Shown: positions 1 to 6,413, counted from the stretch's first letter. The stretch: 10,816 bases of DNA from an uncultured Collinsella sp. (GCA_900553705.1 USEK01000035.1:1-10816); one strand, 5' to 3'. Numbers and translations: made by a program. Notes: a model not told the origin generated them from the letters alone.

Positions 1-45
1 ACACTCGACTAGTCGTCGGCAGCGTCAGATGTGTATAAGAGACAG
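1..45 (+). other. Illumina Nextera read-1 adapter with i5 index (library artefact)
   Basis: Positions 13-45 are the Nextera read-1 adapter: TCGTCGGCAGCGTC followed by the 19-bp Tn5 mosaic end AGATGTGTATAAGAGACAG. Positions 5-12, TCGACTAG, match the i5 index I know as S513, and 1-4 are the end of the P5 sequence. None of this is genomic, and real DNA starts at 46. Any protein predicted across the junction picks up adapter-encoded residues. Confidence 0.98.
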
Positions 46-396
46 GTGCAGCGGCGCGCCCTCGGGCACGGCCGTCTTTGCCGCACGGGGCGAATACGTC
101 CCCTCGCCCAGGGCCGGATGCTCCGTCGTGCCGATTGCGGCGTTAGCGCGCGGACCCGTATCGGTGTCGTGAATACCCACAAGCTCGATGCGAGCGGCAT
201 CGTCCTTGCGCAGTGTCAACTCGTAGCCACGCAGGCGGATCTCGAGCGGGTCGCCCATGGGGGCGTACTTCATCATGGTGACTTCGGTGCCCGGCGTTAG
301 GCCCATGTCCAAAATATGTTGTCGGAGTGCTTGGTCGTCCGATGTAACCGATGCGACAACGGCGTCCTTTCCAATCTCGAGTGTATCGAGCTTCAC
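46..396 (-). CDS. feoA: FeoA-domain ferrous iron transport protein, 3' end cut by library end (possible FeoA-FeoB fusion)
   Basis: FeoA is a small SH3-like protein that works with the membrane GTPase FeoB in Fe(II) uptake. The GTG start at 396 is chosen because GGAGGA lies 8 nt upstream and the FeoA fold begins there. Residues 1-73 form the complete domain: the opening KLDTLEIGKDAVV, then the family hallmark HILDMGLTPGTEV (27-39), GDPLEIRLRGYELTLRK (48-64) and ARIELV. A typical FeoA ends near residue 75-80. Here the frame continues through a Pro/Ala/Thr-rich stretch to residue 117 (ending EGAPLH) and has no stop before the adapter. The tail looks like a linker, and PLH could open the first strand of a FeoB G domain, so this may be the front of a FeoA-FeoB fusion. 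The GTPase motifs themselves are not in the window. The FeoA assignment is firm; the fusion is inference. Confidence 0.88.
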
Positions 397-438
397 GTCC
401 GTGCTCCTCCCCCGGCGCCCGCAGGGCGTTGTATTTAT

Positions 439-471
439 GTTCACCATGGCTAACCGTTTGCCATGGCTAAC
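439..471 (-). promoter_or_regulatory. Tandem 16-bp palindromes, candidate metal-dependent repressor operator of feoA
   Basis: Two imperfect palindromes lie back to back: GTTCACCATGGCTAAC at 439-454 (6 of 8 half-site positions symmetric) and GTTTGCCATGGCTAAC at 456-471 (7 of 8). They share CCATGGCTAACC and have a 17-bp period. They sit between the predicted promoter and the feoA start, where a bound repressor would block transcription. The GTTAGCC half-site resembles DtxR/IdeR-family iron boxes (TTAGGTTAGSCTAACC), but the centre differs. The symmetry is seen directly; the regulator is inferred. Confidence 0.6.
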
Positions 472-486
472 CAATTTTAAGCTTAC

Positions 487-516
487 ATGATAGCGTGAAC
501 ACACAACGACGTTCAA
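487..516 (-). promoter_or_regulatory. Predicted promoter of feoA
   Basis: Read on the minus strand, TTGAAC (516-511) and TATCAT (492-487) are separated by 18 nt. They match the -35 and -10 consensus at 4/6 and 5/6. Transcription would start near 480, giving a leader of about 85 nt that contains both palindromes. Confidence 0.5.
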
Positions 517-542
517 TCGACAGATCGGTGCAAGGGGAATTC

Positions 543-763
543 TGGGCCATTGCTTCCCAGACGGGCCTGTTGCGGAAACCGAATCCCACTCCGGAACACC
601 TAAACGGGACGGGCTTTCCGGTTGAGGCATCTAGCGGAAACTGCAGCCCGGAATCGGCGCTCAGACTGGGATGCGATTTCCCGATCGAGCCCCTCGGGGA
701 AACTGCGACCCGGAATCTGCGCCCAAAACGGGTCACGATTTCCCAAACGGGACGTGGTTTCCC
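543..763. repeat. Degenerate 62-bp tandem repeat whose units form hairpins
   Basis: Three units begin at 572, 634 and 696 (GCGGAAAC, GCGGAAAC, GGGGAAAC), and a partial unit lies before them at 543-571. TTCC-type landmarks fall at 556, 618, 680 and 742, exactly 62 bp apart. By hand count the last two units agree at 43 of 62 positions. Each unit is itself an inverted repeat. In unit three, 697-712 pairs with 729-744 (16 positions, two mismatches, one wobble, 16-nt loop); in unit two, 636-651 pairs with 666-681. A 19-bp element starting AAACGGG and ending TTTCCC occurs twice in a row at 726-744 and 745-763. The period is not a multiple of three, which argues against a coding repeat. The rest of this 540-bp gene-free stretch (764-839) holds two small hairpins (766-791 and 797-811) and no gene that I can support. 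Confidence 0.75.
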
Positions 764-839
764 GCGGGAGCAGAAACAGCCGCCCGCTCCCTCGACAAAA
801 TGATCCATTTTCCTCCGTCTCCAACAGATCAAAACGAAG

Positions 840-900
840 TTGCGGTGGAATAGTTCCTGTTTAAAGCCCCGTGACTTTAATTGGAACTATTTCACCGCAA
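840..900. repeat. 61-bp extended palindrome (18-bp stem)
   Basis: The left arm TTGCGGTGGAATAGTTCC (840-857) and the right arm GGAACTATTTCACCGCAA (883-900) pair over 18 positions with a single G-T wobble. Inside the 25-nt loop, TTAAAG (861-866) and CTTTAA (875-880) form a second 6-bp stem. No U-run follows on the plus strand. On the minus strand a short TTTT comes about 5 nt after the stem, so it might serve as a weak terminator for the hydrolase gene. Its size and symmetry also fit a mobile intergenic palindrome or MITE-like remnant. Confidence 0.75.
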
Positions 901-936
901 GTTATGAGGGACGGGATGGGGCTGGCCCTCTTACTC

Positions 937-1836
937 TTACAGATGGCGCTCCAGGAAGCGGAAGGCTAGGCGGATCCAGGGACGGACTGCCGCCTGCTTG
1001 TCCTCGTTGTCGACCGCGGTGTTGGCGTTGCCGAGCGAAAGGCCGTGACCACCCTGGTCGAAGACGTGCATCTCGCATGCAACGCCCTCCTCGGCCATGC
1101 GCTGCGCAAACGGGTAGACCTGCGCGATCGGCGCCGTCTTGTCGTCGGACACGCCCCACACAAAGGTCGGTGGCATCTGACACGAAACATGCGTGGTGGG
1201 GCAGATGTCGGCCAGATGCTCGTCAGTTGCCTCGCCGCCCGTCACCATCGACAGGTAGTCGTTGAGCAAATCGCGCCCCGTCTTGCCGCCCGTCTTGGGC
1301 ACACGCAAGTCAATGCGCGGATCGCGCGTCTGCATGTCACGCACATAGGCAAAGTCGAGCAATGGATAGCCCAGCACCACGGCATCGGGACGAATGTCGT
1401 CCGGACGCGCCCCGGCAAGTGCCGCGAAGGGGCCGGTCTTCCACTGTGTTGCCAGCGAGGCGCAAATCATGCCGCCAGCAGAAAAGCCCACGACGCACAC
1501 GCGCTTAGGATCGACATGCCACTCGTCGGCGTTGGCGCGCACCGTGGCGACCATCTTGGCAAGATCTGCCTGGGGGTGCGGAAAGCTCACGTCACCCGTA
1601 GAACTCGTGACATAGTTGAGCACAAAGGCCTGGTAGCCGCGATCCAAAAATGCAAACGCCACCGGGTCCTGCTCGTGCGGAGCGATATGCGTAAACCCGC
1701 CTCCGCCGCAGATGATCACCGCGGGGCGGCGGCCATTCGGTTTATCGGGCAGCGGCTCGGCACCCAAATACGTAAACGTCGCCGGATAATCCTCGGTCGG
1801 CTCCTCGCCCCACAGCGCATGGTTCTCGACAATCAT
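937..1836 (-). CDS. Alpha/beta-hydrolase, acetyl-esterase/BD-FAE-like
   Basis: This is a predicted 299-residue cytoplasmic serine hydrolase of the alpha/beta fold. It has no signal peptide or membrane segment. The ATG at 1836 is preceded by AAGGGAG five nt upstream, so the longer open frame reaching to 2043 is not used. Visible motifs are the oxyanion-hole region ICGGGGF (42-48), the nucleophile elbow GFSAGG with Ser119, a catalytic Asp in WGVSDD (Asp231 or Asp232) and His264 in QGGHGLSL. Order and spacing match the Abhydrolase_3/prolyl-oligopeptidase-like group (COG0657), which includes acetyl-xylan esterases. The true substrate, probably an acylated sugar or a short ester, cannot be told from sequence. 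The gene is divergent from the PTS EIIA gene across 243 bp. A 15-bp palindrome (GCGCA at 1850-1854, TGCGC at 1860-1864) sits just upstream of the ribosome binding site. Confidence 0.88.
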   Translation of the reverse strand: MIVENHALWGEEPTEDYPATFTYLGAEPLPDKPNGRRPAVIICGGGGFTHIAPHEQDPVAFAFLDRGYQAFVLNYVTSSTGDVSFPHPQADLAKMVATVRANADEWHVDPKRVCVVGFSAGGMICASLATQWKTGPFAALAGARPDDIRPDAVVLGYPLLDFAYVRDMQTRDPRIDLRVPKTGGKTGRDLLNDYLSMVTGGEATDEHLADICPTTHVSCQMPPTFVWGVSDDKTAPIAQVYPFAQRMAEEGVACEMHVFDQGGHGLSLGNANTAVDNEDKQAAVRPWIRLAFRFLERHL

Positions 1837-2079
1837 ATGTGCTCCCTTCGCGCAAATTATGCGCCCTTGTTTTTCGCCTTCAAGCGTACCCCACTTGAAC
1901 CCGTGGCGCAGAAACACTCCGGCAATAAGTTTCCCTTCAACTGATATATCACATAATCCCAGTTCAGAGGTATCGTTGAGCAGCGTAGAATAGGGGCGTT
2001 GACCAAGCCGCGAAACACATGTGAAACGTTTCCGGCAAACCAAACGCGCGATATGCGCCTATTTAAGTTGGAGGCAACT
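1837..2079. promoter_or_regulatory. Divergent intergenic region with LacI-type palindrome upstream of the EIIA gene
   Basis: The main visible signal is the perfect 10-bp palindrome GAAACGTTTC (2023-2032), overlapped by CACATGTG (2016-2023). A CG-centred palindrome of this shape is typical of LacI-family operators. It does not fit the full CcpA cre consensus, because the outer TG is missing. A TTGACC at 1999-2004 could be a -35 element, but I see no convincing -10. Other inverted repeats are TGATATATCA (1942-1951) and TTCAAG/CTTGAA (1879-1884, 1894-1899). Which signals serve which gene is unclear. Confidence 0.4.
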
Positions 2080-2643
2080 ATGGGTCTGCTCGATTCGCTT
2101 AAGTCCACCTTCACCTCGACCGGCGAGGCGTCCGTTCCGCCCGCAGCAAGCTTCGCTACCCGCGAAGGCGTCATCTATGCCCCCGTCAACGGCGTGCTCG
2201 TCAACCTGAACGAGGTTCCCGACGAGACGATCGCCTCGGGCATGCTTGGCCAGGGCTATGGCATCGAGCCCATTACCGGCACCATCTATGCGCCCGCCAA
2301 CGGCCGCATCGGTGCCACCACTGTCACCAACCACTCCATCGGCATGATTACCGAGGACGGCCTGCGCGTGTTCATCCATGTTGGCCTGGGCACCGTGGAA
2401 ATGAACGGCAAGGGTTTTGCCCGCTTTGTCGAGATGGGCGATGTGGTCAAGGCAGGCCAGCCGCTCATCAGCTTCGACCGCGAGGCCATTAAGGCCGCTG
2501 GTCACGAGGACATCGTGACCGTCATCGTCTCCGAGCTCGATCGTCTTAAGAGCATCGACCATGTCGGCGAGTCTGGAACGCTTATCGGCGGCAACCCGCT
2601 CGTCAAGCTGGGCGACCCGCTGCTGGTTGCCAAGACCAAGTAG
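2080..2643 (+). CDS. PTS system glucose-family EIIA component, stand-alone
   Basis: This 187-residue protein is a soluble EIIA of the glucose/sucrose/N-acetylglucosamine class (crr type). It passes phosphate from HPr to a membrane EIIB/EIIC. The start ATG follows GGAGG by 5 nt. After a variable N-terminus (1-28) come the beta-sheet core with YAPVNGVLV (33-41), GYGIEP and GTIYAPANGRI (67-77), then TNHSIGM with His85, and VFIHVGLGTVEMNGKGF with the phospho-acceptor His100. These two histidines correspond to His75 and His90 of E. coli EIIA-Glc. No EIIBC domain is attached or adjacent, so its partner must be encoded elsewhere. In Firmicutes and actinobacteria such orphan EIIA proteins may serve several permeases. 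The gene stands alone, between a candidate LacI-type operator and a terminator. Family assignment is firm, sugar specificity unknown. Confidence 0.93.
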   Translation: MGLLDSLKSTFTSTGEASVPPAASFATREGVIYAPVNGVLVNLNEVPDETIASGMLGQGYGIEPITGTIYAPANGRIGATTVTNHSIGMITEDGLRVFIHVGLGTVEMNGKGFARFVEMGDVVKAGQPLISFDREAIKAAGHEDIVTVIVSELDRLKSIDHVGESGTLIGGNPLVKLGDPLLVAKTK

Positions 2644-2680
2644 CCAGGTCCCACGCCACACAGCCAAAAGGCACCTCGTC

Positions 2681-2719
2681 AAGCGCCCGCGACCATTTGG
2701 CCGCGGGCGCTTTTCGTTT
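2681..2719 (+). terminator. Rho-independent terminator of the EIIA gene
   Basis: The 11-bp GC-rich stem AAGCGCCCGCG (2681-2691) / CGCGGGCGCTT (2702-2712) has a 10-nt loop and is followed by TTTTCGTTT. Confidence 0.88.
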
Positions 2720-2824
2720 GAAAAACCATCCCGCCAATGCTTTATCTGTATAGCTCAAATGAGCCGAGCTGCTAGAATATCGAACTGTATGGATAACTAT
2801 CATTCAACCGTTATGGGAGGATAC

Positions 2825-4228
2825 GTGAACCGCACCAAAATCGCGCAGCTCTATGCCGATGCCGAGTCGCTCGGCGGCCAGACCGTCACCGTCGCCGGCT
2901 GGGTCAAGTCCGTCCGCGACATGAAGAACTTTGGCTTTGTTACGCTCAACGACGGCAGCTGCTTCCGCGACCTGCAGGTCGTCATGAACCGCGAGGCACT
3001 CGACAACTACGACGAGATCGCCCATCAAAACGTCTCGGCCGCACTCATTTGCACCGGCACCGTCAAGCTGACCCCCGATGCGCCCCAGCCTTTCGAGCTT
3101 TCTGCCACCTCCATCGAGGTCGAGGGCACGAGCGCCCCGGATTACCCGCTGCAGAAGAAGCGCGCAACCGTCGAGTTCCTGCGCACCCAGCAGCACCTGC
3201 GCCCGCGCACCAACCTGTTCCGCGCCGTGTTCCGCATCCGCTCTGTCGCGGCTGCCGCCATTCACCGCTTCTTCCAGGAGCAGGGCTTTGTCTACGTCAA
3301 CACCCCCATCATCACCACGAGTGACTGCGAGGGCGCCGGCGAGATGTTCCGCGTGACCACGCTCGACCCCAAAAATCCGCCCCTCACCGAGTCCGGCGAG
3401 GTCGACTGGAGCCAGGACTTCTTTGGCAAGCATGCAAGCCTCACCGTGTCCGGCCAGCTCAATGCCGAGAACTTTGCCATGGCCTTTGGCGACGTGTACA
3501 CCTTTGGCCCCACCTTCCGTGCCGAGAACTCCAACACCACGCGCCACGCCGCCGAGTTTTGGATGATCGAGCCCGAGATGGCCTTTGCCGACCTGAACGA
3601 CTACATGGATAACGCCGAGGCCATGCTCAAGTACGTCCTCAAGGACGTTATGGCAACCTGCCCCGACGAGCTCAATATGCTCAACAAGTTTGTGGACAAG
3701 GGTCTGCTCGAGCGCCTGGACCATGTCGCCAACTCCGACTTTGCCCGCGTTACCTACACCGAGGCCGTCGAGATCCTGGAGCAGGCAGTCGCTGCTGGCC
3801 ACCAGTTTGATTACCCCGTGAGCTGGGGCATCGACCTGCAGACCGAGCACGAGCGCTTCCTGACCGAGGAGCACTTTAAGCGACCGACTTTTGTGACCGA
3901 CTACCCGGCCGAGATCAAGGCGTTCTACATGCGCATGAACGAGGACGGCAAGACCGTCGCCGCCGCCGACTGCCTGGTGCCCGGTATCGGCGAGATTATC
4001 GGCGGCTCCCAGCGCGAGGAGCGCCTGGATCTGCTCGAGGCCCGCATCAAGGACCTGGGCATGAATCCCGAGCAGTACAAGTACTACCTTGACCTGCGCC
4101 GCTACGGTTCCTGCAAGCACGCCGGCTACGGTCTGGGCTTCGAGCGCTTGGTCATGTATCTGACCGGCGTGGGCAACATCCGCGACGTCCTGCCGCACCC
4201 GCGCACCGTGGGCAACGCCGACTTCTAA
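2825..4228 (+). CDS. asnS: Asparagine--tRNA ligase
   Basis: Class IIb aminoacyl-tRNA synthetase that charges tRNA-Asn with asparagine in the cytoplasm. At 467 residues it matches the usual length (E. coli 466). The GTG at 2825 is chosen because GGGAGG lies 4 nt upstream; the in-frame ATG at 2789 has no ribosome binding site. An N-terminal OB-fold anticodon-binding domain (about 18-110) carries VAGWVKSVRDMKNFGF. The catalytic domain contains GAGEMFRVT, class II motif 2 TFRAENSNTTRHAAEF (about residue 230) and motif 3 GYGLGFERLVMYLTG (about 434-448). The AENSNT segment and overall spacing favour AsnRS over AspRS. A possible -10 TAGAAT is at 2773-2778 without a clear -35. I see no T-box or other large leader structure. 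The presence of asnS suggests direct charging of tRNA-Asn, although a GatCAB route could coexist. Confidence 0.97.
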   Translation: MNRTKIAQLYADAESLGGQTVTVAGWVKSVRDMKNFGFVTLNDGSCFRDLQVVMNREALDNYDEIAHQNVSAALICTGTVKLTPDAPQPFELSATSIEVEGTSAPDYPLQKKRATVEFLRTQQHLRPRTNLFRAVFRIRSVAAAAIHRFFQEQGFVYVNTPIITTSDCEGAGEMFRVTTLDPKNPPLTESGEVDWSQDFFGKHASLTVSGQLNAENFAMAFGDVYTFGPTFRAENSNTTRHAAEFWMIEPEMAFADLNDYMDNAEAMLKYVLKDVMATCPDELNMLNKFVDKGLLERLDHVANSDFARVTYTEAVEILEQAVAAGHQFDYPVSWGIDLQTEHERFLTEEHFKRPTFVTDYPAEIKAFYMRMNEDGKTVAAADCLVPGIGEIIGGSQREERLDLLEARIKDLGMNPEQYKYYLDLRRYGSCKHAGYGLGFERLVMYLTGVGNIRDVLPHPRTVGNADF

Positions 4229-4274
4229 TCGTCGGACGCTAGCTCGCGTCGCCACACGCCAATGCTCATCGCAT

Positions 4275-4310
4275 AAGCGTCTCTCGACATCAGTCGAGAG
4301 ACGCTTTTTT
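4275..4310 (+). terminator. Rho-independent terminator of asnS
   Basis: The perfect 14-bp stem AAGCGTCTCTCGAC (4275-4288) / GTCGAGAGACGCTT (4293-4306) has an ATCA loop and ends in six T. Confidence 0.96.
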
Positions 4311-4482
4311 CAACAGCATCCGTCAAGCTTTTGGCAAGGTTTTGGTCAGTTGAGCAGGGCTGTTGAAAACTCAACCCGCCGTTTGCCGACGACTACCGAC
4401 CGCCCAGAGCGCTCTGCGCCCCTGGGAAAGCCCCACGTCCTAGGCTCCATACCGTCGCCACCCAAAACGGAAAGGACGTGGG
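4307..4482 (+). promoter_or_regulatory. Structured leader of the WYL-like regulator gene, with ribosome-binding-site-sequestering inverted repeat
   Basis: Four inverted repeats lie here. TTTTCAACAGC (4307-4317, overlapping the asnS T-run) pairs with GCTGTTGAAAA (4359-4369). GTTGAG (4349-4354) pairs with CTCAAC (4370-4375), so the two overlap and compete. A 12-bp palindrome CAGAGCGCTCTG is at 4415-4426. CCCACGTCCT (4432-4441) pairs perfectly with AGGACGTGGG (4473-4482), and this last arm contains the AAGGA ribosome binding site of the next gene. No convincing promoter is seen. Confidence 0.5.
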
Positions 4483-4486
4483 CACG

Positions 4487-5272
4487 ATGACCGAAGCCGC
4501 TGTTGAAACCTACGACACCACGACGAGAGGCGCCGCCTCGATGGCAGCCTATCGCGCCGTTCGTATCCTGCAGCTCTTGAGCGAAAACACCGGCGAAGAC
4601 AAGGCCATGCTTTCCGATGAGTTGATCCGGCGCCTCGCCCATCCCGACGACCCCGCCCGCATGCCCATCTCGGCGGCGCGGCGCAGCATCTACACCGCCA
4701 TCTCCGCGCTTCGCCATGCCGGATACGAAATTGAGTACAAACGCGGCGTGGGCTACAAACTTCTTACCCGTCCGCTCACCGATGAAGAGATCATCCGGCT
4801 CCACGGTATGGTCATGCGCAACCGCTCCACGCCTATCGCTATCCGCAAGAGCATGGCGCAGCACTTAGTTGCCATGGCGAGCGCCGACGTTCGCGGCTAC
4901 CTCGATACACCCGAACCCGCTCCAAGCGCAGGCAGCAAGGCTACCAAGGCAACACGCACGCCCATCAAGCGCATCGACACGTGCGAGCTCGTCGAGCAGG
5001 CCATCGACCACGGAACCACGGTGAGTTTTGATATTTCGAGCGTCACGGCACGTGGCGAAACCGAAGTAGCACGGATGACACTCCGCCCCTTTGCCATCAG
5101 GCAGCGCGATGGCATCTCGTATTTGCTGGGAACGGTCTATGACGCCCGAGGCGCCGATGACACGCTGCGTACCGTAGAGATTGGCCGCATGAGAAACGTC
5201 ACCACACGTCTCCTCGACGGCAAGAAGCTTTTCGCCGCCCTGGACGAGGAGGAGGACGCCTCCGCTGCATAA
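4487..5272 (+). CDS. HTH/WYL-like transcriptional regulator
   Basis: This is a predicted 261-residue DNA-binding regulator. I start it at the ATG at 4487, with AAGGA about 10 nt upstream; the in-frame GTG at 4478 is too close to that site. Residues 20-93 form a winged helix-turn-helix of the type found in WYL regulators: YRAVRILQLL, LSDELIRRL, ARRSIYTAISALRHAGYEI (64-82) and GVGYKLL. A Pro/Ala/Lys/Thr-rich linker (142-162) follows, then a C-terminal region that reads as a WYL ligand-sensing domain: TLRPFAIRQRDGISYLLGTVYDA with YLL (212-214) where WYL is usual, then RTVEIGRMRNV near 232-242. Ligand and targets are unknown. WYL domains are thought to bind nucleic acid or small ligands. The downstream ABC operon has its own promoter and could be a target, but nothing proves this. 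DeoR-family annotation would also be reasonable. Confidence 0.8.
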   Translation: MTEAAVETYDTTTRGAASMAAYRAVRILQLLSENTGEDKAMLSDELIRRLAHPDDPARMPISAARRSIYTAISALRHAGYEIEYKRGVGYKLLTRPLTDEEIIRLHGMVMRNRSTPIAIRKSMAQHLVAMASADVRGYLDTPEPAPSAGSKATKATRTPIKRIDTCELVEQAIDHGTTVSFDISSVTARGETEVARMTLRPFAIRQRDGISYLLGTVYDARGADDTLRTVEIGRMRNVTTRLLDGKKLFAALDEEEDASAA

Positions 5273-5341
5273 GACCCTCCGCCGCCCATTCGACTACCCG
5301 TACCGCCCATCCGATTCTGTATTAAAAAACCCGCCAAGTTA

Positions 5342-5369
5342 TTGTAAAAATGGACATCCGCGCTACTAT
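5342..5369 (+). promoter_or_regulatory. Predicted promoter of the ABC importer operon
   Basis: TTGTAA (5342-5347) and TACTAT (5364-5369) are separated by 16 nt, each matching the consensus at 4/6. This is in the only AT-rich patch upstream of the lipoprotein gene. The transcript would begin near 5376, right at a 6-bp hairpin TGCACT (5379-5384) / AGTGCA (5392-5397), which may be a 5' stabilising structure or an operator. Confidence 0.5.
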
Positions 5370-5432
5370 AGTTCCACTTGCACTTTGTTTGAGTGCAGTG
5401 TTTCCAGCCATTTCTATACTGGGGGTAACGAT

Positions 5433-6413
5433 ATGAAGGACATCACCATCAGCCGCAGGAGCCTTCTGGTATCTGCTGGCCTGCTCGCGCTCGCTCCGCT
5501 CGCCGGATGCGGCGGCAACTCTGGTTCCGGCTCTGCTGCCGCCGGTTCCGACTACACCGTCGGCGTTCTGCAGCTCACCGAGCACTCCGCACTCGACGCC
5601 GCCAACGACGGCTTTGTCAAGGCCATCAAGAAGAGCGGCCTTAAGGTCAAGATCGACCAGAAGAACGCCCAGAACGACCAGTCCACGTGTAAGTCCATTG
5701 CCGACAAGTTTGTGGGCGACAACGTCAACCTGATTTATGCCATCGCCACGCCCGCCGCGCAGGCTGCCGCCGGCGCCACGGCCGATATCCCCATCGTGGG
5801 CTGCGCCATCACCGACTACGCCGCCTCCGGCCTGGTCCAGGACAACGACAAGCCCGGCACCAACGTCACGGGCGCTTCCGACCTCACCCCGGTCGCCGAG
5901 CAGCTCGAGATGATGCAGAAGGTCCTGCCCGACGTTAAAAAGGTCGGCCTGCTCTACTGCACCGCCGAGTCCAACTCCGACGTCCAGATCAAGGCCGCCA
6001 AGAAGGAGCTCGACAAGCTGGGCCTCGAGTACACTGACTTCACCGTCTCGAGCTCCAACGAGATTCAGTCCGTCGTCGAGTCTGCCGTGGGCAAGGTCGA
6101 CGCGCTGTACTCCCCCACCGACAACACCATCGCCGCGGGTGCTTCGCAGGTCGGTCAGATCTGCAAGGAGAATAAGCTCCCCTTCGTGACCGGCGAGGAG
6201 GGCATGTGCATGGCCGGCGGCCTGTTCACCCTCTCCATCAACTACGAGGATCTGGGCTACGCCGCGGGCGAGATGGCAGTTAAGATTCTGAAGGGCGAGG
6301 CCAAGCCCGAAGATATGCCGATCAAGCACCTCTCGAGCAAGGACCTGGTCGTCGTCAAGAACGACGAGATGGCCGAGGCTCTAGGCATCGACCTTTCCGC
6401 TCTGGACGAGTAG
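5433..6413 (+). CDS. ABC importer substrate-binding lipoprotein, ABC_sub_bind (COG2984, TrpX-like)
   Basis: This 326-residue extracellular solute-binding protein would be tethered to the membrane by lipid. The N-terminus MKDITISRRSLL leads into a hydrophobic stretch and the lipobox LAGC with Cys26. ISRRSLL also resembles a twin-arginine motif, so export could be by Tat. A Gly/Ser-rich spacer follows the Cys, and the two-lobed fold begins at YTVGVLQLTEHSALD. Segments such as AIATPAAQAAAG, DIPIVGCAITDYAASGLV, GTNVTGASDLTPV and VDALYSPTDNTI are characteristic of the PF04392 family. Homologues (TrpX in streptococci) are linked to tryptophan or tyrosine uptake, but members differ and the ligand here is open. 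The ATG at 5433 has a GGGGG-type site upstream. It is the first gene of the operon and is followed by a 204-nt gap with a stem-loop before the permease. Confidence 0.88.
   Translation: MKDITISRRSLLVSAGLLALAPLAGCGGNSGSGSAAAGSDYTVGVLQLTEHSALDAANDGFVKAIKKSGLKVKIDQKNAQNDQSTCKSIADKFVGDNVNLIYAIATPAAQAAAGATADIPIVGCAITDYAASGLVQDNDKPGTNVTGASDLTPVAEQLEMMQKVLPDVKKVGLLYCTAESNSDVQIKAAKKELDKLGLEYTDFTVSSSNEIQSVVESAVGKVDALYSPTDNTIAAGASQVGQICKENKLPFVTGEEGMCMAGGLFTLSINYEDLGYAAGEMAVKILKGEAKPEDMPIKHLSSKDLVVVKNDEMAEALGIDLSALDE

Noticed and set aside
543..763. CRISPR array
   Set aside because: Units are contiguous and diverged at 62 bp, without identical repeats separated by unique spacers, and no cas gene is nearby.
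467..832. Open frames on both strands across the 62-bp repeat array
   Set aside because: The repeat period is not divisible by three, the frames lack good ribosome binding sites, and their translations show no recognisable domain. GC-rich DNA readily leaves such frames open.
2016..2036. Canonical CcpA cre site
   Set aside because: The central AACG/TTT fits but the required outer TG is absent; only a general LacI-type palindrome is supported.
1837..2043. N-terminal extension of the alpha/beta-hydrolase to 2043
   Set aside because: AAGGGAG sits directly before the ATG at 1836, the extra residues do not look like a domain or signal peptide, and the extension would cover the divergent promoter region.
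2644..2824. T-box or other amino-acid-sensing leader upstream of asnS
   Set aside because: After the EIIA terminator only about 100 nt remain, with no T-box consensus, specifier stem or second terminator.
2804..4255. 483-codon open frame antisense to asnS
   Set aside because: It is Val/Gly/Leu/Ala-rich in the way reverse-complement GC-rich genes are, and it lies fully over a confidently identified synthetase.
5322..6329. 335-codon open frame antisense to the binding-protein gene
   Set aside because: Same compositional artefact; the plus-strand lipoprotein has a signal peptide, lipobox and family motifs.
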